This document shows, piece after piece, positions 49,601-60,379 of a DNA stretch of 64,000 nt; the first letter of the stretch is position 1; the number at the start of each line of letters is the position of its first letter. Source of the DNA: Cinclus cinclus. Lineage: Eukaryota > Chordata > Aves > Passeriformes > Cinclidae. Both the position numbers and the translations under genes were made by a program. The DNA lies in NCBI RefSeq assembly GCF_963662255.1, contig NW_026912200.1:62001-126000 (forward strand), in the 5' to 3' direction. A model generated the notes under the pieces. The model worked only from the letters and a program-made list of their open reading frames with translations, searched no databases and was not told the DNA's origin.

Positions 49601-52389
49601 TTTCCGCAAGAACCCAAACTAAAGAGCCCACTTGGCAGATGTCATTTTGTGGGGCGCGTTTGGGCCTCCGATGGCAGCCAGGTTTGGAGGAGGGGGCAGC
49701 TTTGGTCTGGGAGAAATCCTCGTCCTTATGGAATTTTTGTAGGCAAAAGCCCCGCATGGGCCGCAGGCAAGTTGGCTTTGAAAGGAGGCACTTCCACCCA
49801 AGAAGCCAAACTCAAGAGCCCACTTGGCAGGTGTCATTTTGTAGGGCACGTTTGGGCCTCCGATGGCAGCCAGGTTTGGAGGAGGGGGCAGCTTTGGTCT
49901 GGGAGAAATCCTCGTCCTTCTGGAATTTTTGTAGGCAAAAGCCCAGCACGGGCCGCAGGCAAGTTGGCTCCGAAAGGAGGCACTTTCCCCCAAGAAGCCA
50001 AACTCAGGAGTCCACTTGGCAGATGTCATTTTGTAGGGCGCGTTTGGGCCACCGATGGCAGCTAGGTTTGGAGGAGGGGGCAGCTTTGGTCTGGGAGAAA
50101 TCCTCGTCCTTATGGAATTTTTGTAGGCAAAAGCCCAGAATGGGCTGCAGCCTAGTTAGGCAAGTTGGCTCCGAAAGGAGGCACTTTTCCCCAAGAAGCC
50201 AAACTCAAGAACCCTCAATGCAGATGTCATTTTGTGGGGCGCGTTTGGGCCTCCGATGGCAGCCAGGTTTGGAGGAGGGGGCAGCTTTGGTCTGGGAGAA
50301 ATCCTCGTCCTTATGGAATTTTTGTAGGCAAAAACCCCGCATGGGCCGCAGGCAAGTTAGGCAAGTTGCTTTGAAAGGAGGCACTTTTCCCCAAGAAGCC
50401 AAACTCAAGAAGCCACAATGCAGATGTCATTTTGTAGGGCGCGTTTGGACGTCTGATGGCAGCCAGGTTTGGAGGAGGGGGCAGCTTTGGTCTGGGAGAA
50501 ATCCTCGTCCTTATGGAATTTTTGTAGCAAAAGCCCAGGACGGGCCGCAGGCAAGTTAGGCAAGTTGGCTCCGAAAGGAGGCACTTTTCCCCAAGAAGCC
50601 AAACTCAAGAACCCTCAATGCAGATGTCATTTTGTGGGGCGCGTTTGGGCCTCCGATGGCAGCCAGGTTTGGAGGAGGGGGCAGCTTTGGTCTGGGAGAA
50701 ATCCTCGTCCTTCTGGAATTTTTGTAGGCAAAAGCCCAGCACGGGCTGCAGGCAAGTTGGCTCCGAAAGGAGGCACTTTCCCCCAAGAAGCCAAACTCAG
50801 GAGCCCACTTGGCAGATGTCATTTTGTAGGGCGCGTTTGGGCCACCGATGGCAGCTAGGTTTGGAGGAGGGGGCAGCTTTGGTCTGGGAGAAATCCTCGT
50901 CCTTCTGGAATTTTTGTAGGCAAAAGCCCAGAATGGGCTGCTGGCTAGTTAGGCAAGTTGGCTTTGAAAGGAGGCACTTTTCCTCAAGAAGCCAAACTCA
51001 AGAGCCCACTTGGCAGTTGTCATTTTGTAGGGCACGTTTGGGCCTCCGATGGCAGCCAGGTTTGGAGGAGGGGGCAGCTTTGGTCTGGGAGAAATCCTCG
51101 TCCTTCTGGAATTTTTGTAGGCAAAAGCCCTGCATGGGCCGCAGGCAAGTTGACTCCGAAAGGAGGCACTTTTCTCCAGGAAGCCAAACTCAAGAACCCT
51201 CAATGCAGGTGTCATTTTGTGGGGCGCGTTTGGGCCTCCGATGGCAGCCAGGTTTGGAGGAGGGGGCAGCTTTGGTCTGGGAGAAATCCTCGTCCTTCTG
51301 GAATTTTTGTAGGCAAAAGCCCTGCATGGGCCGCAGGCAAGTTGACTCCGAAAGGAGGCACTTTTCTCCAGGAAGCCAAACTCAAGAACCCTCAATGCAG
51401 GTGTCATTTTGTGGGGCGCGTTTGGGCCTCCGATGGCAGCCAGGTTTGGAGGAGGGGGCAGCTTTGGTCTGGGAGAAATCCTCGTCCTTATGGAATTTTT
51501 GTACTCAAAAGCCCAGGACGGGCCGCAGGCAAGTTAGGCATTTTGGCTCCGAAAGGAAGCACTTTTCCCCAAGAACCCAAACTCAAGAGCCCACTTGGCA
51601 GATGTCATTTTGTAGGGCGCGTTTGGGCCTCCGATGGTAGCCAGGTTTGGAGGAGGGGGCAGCTTTGGTCTGGGAGAAATCCTCGTCCTTATGGAATTTT
51701 TGGAGGCAAAAGCCCAGGACGGGCCGCAGGCAAGTTAGGCAAGTTGGCTCCGAAAGGAGGCACTTTTCCCCAAGAAGCAAAACTCAAGAGCCCACTTGGC
51801 AGATGTCATTTTGTAGGGCGCGTTTGGGCCTCTGATGGCAGCCAGGTTTGGAGGAGGGGGCAGCTTTGGTCTGGGAGAAATCCTCGTCCTTATGGAATTT
51901 TTGTAGTCTAAAGCCCAGCACGGGCCGCAGGCTAGTTAGGCAAGTTGGCTTTGAAAGGAGGCACTTTCCCCCAAGAAGCCAAACTCAAGAGCCCACTTGG
52001 CAGATGTCATTTTGTAGGGCGCGTTTGGGCCTCCGATGGCAGCCAGGTTTGGAGGAGGGGGCAGCTTTGGTCTGGGAGAAATCCTCGTCCTTATGGAATT
52101 TTTGTAGGCAAAAGCCCAGGACGGGCCGCAGGCAAGTTGGCTTTGAAAGGAGGTACTTCCACCCAAGAAGCCAAACTCAAGAGCCCACTTGGCAGGTGTC
52201 ATTTTGTAGGGCGCGTTTGGGCCTCCGATGGCAGCCAGGTTTGGAGGAGGGGGCAGCTTTGGTCTGGGAGAAATCCTCGTCCTTCTGGAATTTTTGTAGG
52301 CAAAAACCCCGCATGGGCCGCAGGCAAGTTAGGCAAGTTGCATTGAAAGGAGGCACTTTTCCCCAAGAAGCCAAACTCAAGAAGCCACA
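46685..52389 (+). repeat. Domain 2 higher-order repeat, copy C (5,705 bp, rearranged)
   Basis: It matches copy B at +8838 up to about 47.17 kb and then at +7851 (47256-50822), so 987 bp (5 monomers) of the B order is missing, with the join inside one monomer at 47172-47197. The marker acccaaactaaag recurs at 49612 (+7851 from 41761). From about 50.95 kb the order changes: units are missing, a 192-bp unit is duplicated (51039-51422), and a gcattttgg subtype unit appears at 51540. Confidence 0.82.
51039..51422 (+). repeat. Single-monomer tandem duplication (2 x 192 bp)
   Basis: Bases 51039-51230 and 51231-51422 appear identical by eye (cttctgg, ccctgcatggg, gactccg, tctccagg and aaccctcaatgc in both). 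In the equivalent places of copies A and B (for example 43153-43536) this subtype occurs once and is followed by a cttatgg unit. This is the smallest and probably one of the youngest duplications in the window. Confidence 0.8.
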
Positions 52390-53555
52390 ATGCAGATGTC
52401 ATTTTGTAGGGCGCGTTTGGACCTCCGATGGCAGCCAGGTTTGGAGGAGGGGGCAGCTTTGGTCTGGGAGAAATCCTCGTCCTTATGGAATTTTTGTAGC
52501 AAAAGCCCAGGACGGGCCGCAGGCAAGTTAGGCAAGTTGGCTCCGAAAGGAGGCACTTTTCCCCAAGAAGCCAAACTCAAGAACCCTCAATGCAGATGTC
52601 ATTTTGTGGGGCGCGTTTGGGCCTCCGATGGCAGCCAGGTTTGGAGGAGGGGGCAGCTTTGGTCTGGGAGAAATCCTCGTCCTTCTGGAATTTTTGTAGT
52701 CTAACGCCCAGCACGGGCTGCAGGCAAGTTGGCTCCGAAAGGAGGCACTTTCCCCCAAGAAGCCAAACTCAGGAGCCCACTTGGCAGATGTCATTTTGTA
52801 GGGCGCGTTTGGGCCACCGATGGCAGCTAGGTTTGGAGGAGGGGGCAGCTTTGGTCTGGGAGAAATCCTCGTCCTTCTGGAATTTTTGTAGGCAAAAGCC
52901 CAGAATGGGCTGCAGGCTAGTTAGGCAAGTTGGCTTTGAAAGGAGGCACTTTTCCGCAAGAAGCCAAACTCAAGAGCCCACTTGGCAGGTGTCATTTTGT
53001 AGGGCGCGTTTGGGCCTCCGATGGCAGCCAGGTTTGGAGGAGGGGGCAGCTTTGGTCTGGGAGAAATCCTCGTCCTTATGGAATTTTTGTAGGCAAAAGC
53101 CCAGGACGGGCCGCAGGCAAGTTGGCTTTGAAAGGAGGCACTTCCACCCAAGAAGCCAAACTCAAGAGCCCACTTGGCAGGTGTCATTTTGTAGGGCACG
53201 TTTGGGCCTCCGATGGCAGCCAGGTTTGCAGGAGGGGGCAGCTTTGGTCTGGGAGAAATCCTCGTCCTTCTGGAATTTTTGTAGGCAAAAGCCCTGCATG
53301 GGCCGCAGGCAAGTTGACTCCGAAAGGAGGCACTTTTCTCCAGGAAGCCAAACTCAAGAACCCTCAATGCAGGTGTCATTTTGTGGGGCGCGTTTGGGCC
53401 TCCGATGGCAGCCAGGTTTGGAGGAGGGGGCAGCTTTGGTCTGGGAGAAATCCTCGTCCTTATGGAATTTTTGTAGGCAAAAGCCCAGAATGGGCTGCAG
53501 GCTAGTTAGGCAAGTTGGCTTTGAAAGGAGGCACTTTTCCGCAAGAAGCCAAACT
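52390..53555 (+). repeat. Fragment of domain 2 HOR order
   Basis: The units match 37847-39000 in order: 52590 pairs with 38047 and 52921-53379 with 38378-38836, offset +14543. The fragment ends where the 968-bp duplication begins. Confidence 0.75.
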
Positions 53556-54523
53556 CAAGAGCCCACTTGGCAGATGTCATTTTGTAGGGCGCGTTTGGGC
53601 CTCCGATGGCAGCCAGGTTTGGAGGAGGGGGCAGCTTTGGTCTGGGAGAAATCCTCGTCCTTATGGAATTTTTGTAGGCAAAAGCCCAGGACGGGCCGCA
53701 GGCAAGTTGGCTTTGAAAGGAGGCACGTCCACCCAAGAAGCCAAACTCAAGAGCCCACTTGGCAGTTGTCATTTTGTAGGGCGCGTTTGGGCCTCCGATG
53801 GCAGCCAGGTTTGGAGGAGGGGGCAGCTTTGGTCTGGGAGAAATCCTCGTCCTTCTGGAATTTTTGTAGGCAAAAGCCCAGAATGGGCTGCAGCCTAGTT
53901 AGGCAAGTTGGCTCCGAAAGGAGGCACTTTTCCCCAAGAAGCCAAACTCAAGAACCCTCAATGCAGACGTCATTTTGTGGGGCGCGTTTGGGCCTCCGAT
54001 GGCCGCCAGGTTTGGAGGAGGGGGCAGCTTTGGTCTGGGAGAAATCCTCGTCCTTCTGGAATTTTTGTAGTCTAAAGCCCAGCACGGGCTGCAGGCAAGT
54101 TGGCTTTGAAAGGAGGCACTTTCCCCCAAGAAGCCAAACTCAGGAGCCCACTTGGCAGATGTCATTTTGTAGGGCGCGTTTGGGCCTCCGATGGCAGCCA
54201 GGTTTGGAGGAGGGGGCAGCTTTGGTCTGGGAGAAATCCTCGTCCTTATGGAATTTTTGTAGGCAAAAGCCCAGGACGGGCCGCAGGCAAGTTGGCTTTG
54301 AAAGGAGGTACTTCCACCCAAGAAGCCAAACTCAAGAGCCCACTTGGCAGATGTCATTTTGTAGGGCGCGTTTGGGCCTCCGATGGCAGCCAGGTTTGGA
54401 GGAGGGGGCAGCTTTGGTCTGGGAGAAATTCTCGTCCTTATGGAATTTTTGTAGCAAAAGCCCAGGACGGGCCGCAGGCAAGTTGGCTCCGAAAGGAGGC
54501 ACTTCCACCCAAGAAGCGAAACT
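53556..54523 (+). repeat. 968-bp (5-monomer) tandem duplication, first copy
   Basis: It matches 54524-55491 at +968 with shared rare bases: cacgtccacc (about 53724 and 54692), gcagacgtcatt (about 53964 and 54932), ggccgccagg (about 54001 and 54969), gagaaattctcg (about 54424 and 55392) and gaagcgaaac (about 54514 and 55482). I found no difference between the copies by eye. Confidence 0.9.
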
Positions 54524-55491
54524 CAAGAGCCCACTTGGCAGATGTCATTTTGTAGGGCGCGTTTGGGCCTCCGATGGCAGCCAGGTTTGGAGGAGGGGGC
54601 AGCTTTGGTCTGGGAGAAATCCTCGTCCTTATGGAATTTTTGTAGGCAAAAGCCCAGGACGGGCCGCAGGCAAGTTGGCTTTGAAAGGAGGCACGTCCAC
54701 CCAAGAAGCCAAACTCAAGAGCCCACTTGGCAGTTGTCATTTTGTAGGGCGCGTTTGGGCCTCCGATGGCAGCCAGGTTTGGAGGAGGGGGCAGCTTTGG
54801 TCTGGGAGAAATCCTCGTCCTTCTGGAATTTTTGTAGGCAAAAGCCCAGAATGGGCTGCAGCCTAGTTAGGCAAGTTGGCTCCGAAAGGAGGCACTTTTC
54901 CCCAAGAAGCCAAACTCAAGAACCCTCAATGCAGACGTCATTTTGTGGGGCGCGTTTGGGCCTCCGATGGCCGCCAGGTTTGGAGGAGGGGGCAGCTTTG
55001 GTCTGGGAGAAATCCTCGTCCTTCTGGAATTTTTGTAGTCTAAAGCCCAGCACGGGCTGCAGGCAAGTTGGCTTTGAAAGGAGGCACTTTCCCCCAAGAA
55101 GCCAAACTCAGGAGCCCACTTGGCAGATGTCATTTTGTAGGGCGCGTTTGGGCCTCCGATGGCAGCCAGGTTTGGAGGAGGGGGCAGCTTTGGTCTGGGA
55201 GAAATCCTCGTCCTTATGGAATTTTTGTAGGCAAAAGCCCAGGACGGGCCGCAGGCAAGTTGGCTTTGAAAGGAGGTACTTCCACCCAAGAAGCCAAACT
55301 CAAGAGCCCACTTGGCAGATGTCATTTTGTAGGGCGCGTTTGGGCCTCCGATGGCAGCCAGGTTTGGAGGAGGGGGCAGCTTTGGTCTGGGAGAAATTCT
55401 CGTCCTTATGGAATTTTTGTAGCAAAAGCCCAGGACGGGCCGCAGGCAAGTTGGCTCCGAAAGGAGGCACTTCCACCCAAGAAGCGAAACT
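54524..55491 (+). repeat. 968-bp tandem duplication, second copy
   Basis: It carries every rare marker of the first copy. The match runs on to about 55527, where gggcacg replaces gggcgcg. It is followed by a 191-bp type unit (gtagcaaaagcccggg). Confidence 0.9.
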
Positions 55492-55895
55492 CAAGAGCCC
55501 ACTTGGCAGATGTCATTTTGTAGGGCACGTTTGGGCCTCCGATGGCAGCCAGGTTTGGAGGAGGGGGCAGCTTTGGTCTGGGAGGAATCCTCGTCCTTAT
55601 GGAATTTTTGTAGCAAAAGCCCGGGACGGGACGCAGGCAAGTTGGTTTTGAAAGGAGTCACTTTTCCCCAAGAAGCCAAACTCAAGAGCCCACTTGGCAG
55701 GTGTCATTTTGTAGGGCGCGTTTGGGCCTCCGATGGCAGCCAGGTTTGGAGGAGGGGGCAGCTTTGGTCTGGGAGAAATCCTCGTCCTTATGGAATTTTT
55801 GGAGGCAAAAGCCCCGCATGGGCCGCAGGCAAGTTAGGCAAGTTGCTTTGAAAGGAGGCACTTTTCCCCATGAAGCCAAACTCAAGAAGCCACAA

Positions 55896-58800
55896 TGCAG
55901 ATGTCATTTTGTAGGGCGCGTTTGGACGTCTGATGGCAGCCAGGTTTGGAGGAGGGGGCAGCTTTGGTCTGGGAGAAATCCTCGTCCTTATGGAATTTTT
56001 GTAGCAAAAGCCCAGGACGGGCCGCAGGCAAGTTAGGCAAGTTGGCTCCGAAAGGAGGCACTTTTCCCCAAGAAGCCAAACTCAAGAACCCTCAATGCAG
56101 ATGTCATTTTGTGGGGCGCGTTTGGGCCTCCGATGGCAGCCAGGTTTGGAGGAGGGGGCAGCTTTGGTCTGGGAGAAATCCTCGTCCTTCTGGAATTTTT
56201 GTAGTCTAAAGCCCAGCACGGGCTGCAGGCAAGTTGGCTCCGAAAGGAGGCACTTTCCCCCAAGAAGCCAAACTCAGGAGCCCACTTGGCAGATGTCATT
56301 TTGTAGGGCGCGTTTGGGCCACCGATGGCAGCTAGGTTTGGAGGAGGGGGCAGCTTTGGTCTGGGAGAAATCCTCGTCCTTCTGGAATTTTTGTAGGCAA
56401 AAGCCCAGAATGGGCTGCAGGCTAGTTAGGCAAGTTGGCTTTGAAAGGAGGCACTTTTCCGCAAGAAGCCAAACTCAAGAGCCCACTTGGCAGGTGTCAT
56501 TTTGTAGGGCGCATTTGGGCCTCCGATGGCAGCCAGGTTTGGAGGAGGGGGCAGCTTTGGTCTGGGAGAAATCCTCGTCCTTATGGAATTTTTGTAGTCT
56601 AAAGCCCAGCACGGGCTGCAGGCAAGTTGGCTCCGAAAGGAGGCACTTTCCCCCAAGAAGCCAAACTCAGGAGCCCACTTGGCAGATGTCATTTTGTAGG
56701 GCGCGTTTGGGCCTCCGATGGCAGCCAGGTTTGGAGGAGGGGGCAGCTTTGGTCTGGGAGAAATCCTCGTCCTTATGGAATTTTTGTAGGCAAAAGCCCA
56801 GCACGGGCCGCAGGCAAGTTGGCTTTGAAAGGAGGTACTTCCACCCAAGAAGCCAAACTCAAGAGCCCACTTGGCAGATGTCATTTTGTAGGGCGCGTTT
56901 GGGCCTCCGATGGCAGCCAGGTTTGGAGGAGGGGGCAGCTTTGGTCTGGGAGAAATCCTCGTCCTTATGGAATTTTTGGAGGCAAAAGCCCAGGACGGGC
57001 CGCAGGCAAGTTGGCTCCGAAAGGAGGCACTTCCACCCAAGAAGCGAAACTCAAGAGCCCACTTGGCAGATGTCATTTTGTAGGGCACGTTTGGGCCTCC
57101 GATGGCAGCCAGGTTTGGAGGAGGGGGCAGCTTTGGTCTGGGAGAAATCCTCGTCCTTATGGAATTTTTGTAGCAAAAGCCCAGGACGGGCCGCAGGCAA
57201 GTTAGGCAAGTTGGCTCCGAAAGGAGGCACTTTTCCCCAAGAAGCCAAACTCAAGAACCCTCAATGCAGATGTCATTTTGTGGGGCGCGTTTGGGCCTCC
57301 GATGGCAGCCAGGTTTGGAGGAGGGGGCAGCTTTGGTCTGGGAGAAATCCTCGTCCTTCTGGAATTTTTGTAGGCAAAAGCCCAGCACGGGCTGCAGGCA
57401 AGTTGGCTCCGAAAGGAGGCACTTTCCCCCAAGAAGCCAAACTCAGGAGCCCACTTGGCAGATGTCATTTTGTAGGGCGCGTTTGGGCCACCGATGGCAG
57501 CTAGGTTTGGAGGAGGGGGCAGCTTTGGTCTGGGAGAAATCCTCGTCCTTCTGGAATTTTTGTAGGCAAAAGCCCAGAATGGGCTGCTGGCTAGTTAGGC
57601 AAGTTGGCTTTGAAAGGAGGCACTTTTCCTCAAGAAGCCAAACTCAAGAGCCCACTTGGCAGGTGTCATTTTGTAGGGCGCGTTTGGGCCTCCGATGGCA
57701 GCCAGGTTTGGAGGAGGGGGCAGCTTTGGTCTGGGAGAAATCCTCGTCCTTCTGGAATTTTTGTAGGCAAAAGCCCTGCATGGGCCGCAGGCAAGTTGAC
57801 TCCGAAAGGAGGCACTTTTCTCCAGGAAGCCAAACTCAAGAACCCTCAATGCAGGTGTCATTTTGTGGGGCGCGTTTGGGCCTCCGATGGCAGCCAGGTT
57901 TGGAGGAGGGGGCAGCTTTGGTCTGGGAGAAATCCTCGTCCTTCTGGAATTTTTGTAGTCTAACGCAAAGCACGGGCTGCAGGCAAGTTGGCTCCGAAAG
58001 GAGGCACTTTCCCCCAAGAAGCCAAACTCAGGAGCCCACTTGGCAGATGTCATTTTGTAGGGCGCGTTTGGGCCACCGATGGCAGCTAGGTTTGGAGGAG
58101 GGGGCAGCTTTGGTCTGGGAGAAATCCTCGTCCTTATGGAATTTTTGTAGGCAAAAGCCCAGAATGGGCTGCAGCCTAGTTAGGCAAGTTGGCTTTGAAA
58201 GGAGGCACTTTTCCGCAAGAAGCCAAACTCAAGAGCCCACTTGGCAGGTGTCATTTTGTAGGGCGCGTTTGGGCCTCCGATGGCAGCCAGGTTTGGAGGA
58301 GGGGGCAGCTTTGGTCTGGGAGAAATCCTCGTCCTTATGGAATTTTTGTAGGCAAAAGCCCAGGACGGGCCGCAGGCAAGTTGGCTTTGAAAGGAGGCAC
58401 TTCCACCCAAGAAGCCAAACTCAAGAGCCCACTTGGCAGGTGTCATTTTGTAGGGCACGTTTGGGCCTCCGATGGCAGCCAGGTTTGGAGGAGGGGGCAG
58501 CTTTGGTCTGGGAGAAATCCTCGTCCTTCTGGAATTTTTGTAGGCAAAAGCCCTGCATGGGCCGCAGGCAAGTTGACTCCGAAAGGAGGCACTTTTCTCC
58601 AGGAAGCCAAACTCAAGAACCCTCAATGCAGGTGTCATTTTGTGGGGCGCGTTTGGGCCTCCGATGGCAGCCAGGTTTGGAGGAGGGGGCAGCTTTGGTC
58701 TGGGAGAAATCCTCGTCCTTATGGAATTTTTGTAGGCAAAAGCCCAGAATGGGCTGCAGGCTAGTTAGGCAAGTTGGCTTTGAAAGGAGGCACTTTTCCG

Positions 58801-60379
58801 CAAGAAGCCAAACTCAAGAGCCCACTTGGCAGATGTCATTTTGTAGGGCGCGTTTGGGCCTCCGATGGCAGCCAGGTTTGGAGGAGGGGGCAGCTTTGGT
58901 CTGGGAGAAATCCTCGTCCTTATGGAATTTTTGTAGGCAAAAGCCCAGGACGGGCCGCAGGCAAGTTGTCTTTGAAAGGAGGCACGTCCACCCAAGAAGC
59001 CAAACTCAAGAGCCCACTTGGCAGGTGTCATTTTGTAGGGCGCGTTTGGGCCTCCGATGGCAGCCAGGTTTGGAGGAGGGGGCAGCTTTGGTCTGGGAGA
59101 AATCCTCGTCCTTCTGGAATTTTTGTAGGCAAAAGCCCAGCACGGGCCGCAGGCAAGTTGGCTCCGAAAGGAGGCATTTTCCCCCAAGAAGCCAAACTCA
59201 GGAGTCCACTTGGCAGATGTCATTTTGTAGGGCGCGTTTGGGCCACCGATGTCAGCTAGGTTTGGAGGAGGGGGCAGCTTTGTTCTGGGAGAAATCCTCG
59301 TCCTTATGGAATTTTTGTAGGCAAAAGCCCAGAATGGGCTGCAGCCTAGTTAGGCAAGTTGGCTCCGAAAGGAGGCACTTTTCCCCAAGAAGCCAAACTC
59401 AAGAACCCTCAATGCAGATGTCATTTTGTGGGGCGCGTTTGGGCCTCCGATGGCAGCCAGGTTTGGAGGAGGGGGCAGCTTTGGTCTGGGAGAAATCCTC
59501 GTCCTTATGGAATTTTTGTAGTCTAAAGCCCAGCACGGGCTGCAGGCAAGTTGGCTTTGAAAGGAGGCACTTTCCCCCAATAAGCCAAACTCAGGAGCCC
59601 ACTTGGCAGATGTCATTTTGTAGGGCGCGTTTGGGCCTCCGATGGCAGCCAGGTTTGGAGGAGGGGGCAGCTTTGGTCTGGGAGAAATCCTCGTCCTTAT
59701 GGAATTTTTGTAGGCAAAAGCCCAGCACGGGCCGCAGGCAAGTTGGCTTTGAAAGGAGGTACTTCCACCCAAGAAGCCAAACTCAAGAGCCCACTTGGCA
59801 GATGTCATTTTGTAGGGCGCGTTTGGGCCTCCGATGGCAGCCAGGTTTGGAGGAGGGGGCAGCTTTGGTCTGGGAGAAATCCTCGTCCTTATGGAATTTT
59901 TGTAGGCAAAAGCCCAGGACGGGCCGCAGGCAAGTTGGTTTCGAAAGGAGGCACTTCCACCCAAGAAGCGAAACTCAAGAGCCCACTTGGCAGATGTCAT
60001 TTTGTAGGGCACGTTTGGGCCTCCGATGGCAGCCAGGTTTGGAGGAGGGGGCAGCTTTGGTCTGGGAGGAATCCTCGTCCTTATGGAATTTTTGTAGCAA
60101 AAGCCCGGGACGGGACGCAGGCAAGTTGGTTTTGAAAGGAGTCACTTTTCCCCAAGAAGCCAAACTCAAGAGCCCACTTGGCAGGTGTCATTTTGTAGGG
60201 CGCGTTTGGGCCTCCGATGGCAGCCAGGTTTGGAGGAGGGGGCAGCTTTGGTCTGGGAGAAATCCTCGTCCTTATGGAATTTTTGTAGGCAAAAACCCCG
60301 CATGGGCCGCAGGCAAGTTAGGCAAGTTGCTTTGAAAGGAGGCACTTTTCCCCAAGAAGCCAAACTCAAGAAGCCACAA
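55896..60379 (+). repeat. 4,484-bp spaced repeat block, first copy
   Basis: The flank and first part (about 55491-56570) recur at about 59975-61050 with offset +4484, starting with the rare tttggacgtctg unit (also at about 36090 and 50447). The interior is shuffled: 57202-57468 matches 50556-50822 (+6646 in this direction), and 58180-59224 matches 60910-61954 (+2730). The longest open frame (57264-60335) lies here because no frame-shifting 191- or 200-bp unit interrupts it. Confidence 0.72.

Noticed and set aside
57264..60335. Long open reading frames on both strands (up to 1,023 codons) as genes
   Set aside because: They are open in several overlapping frames at once, have no distinct start context, consist only of the satellite unit translated, and end wherever a 1-bp deletion unit occurs. 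No recognisable protein domain is visible.
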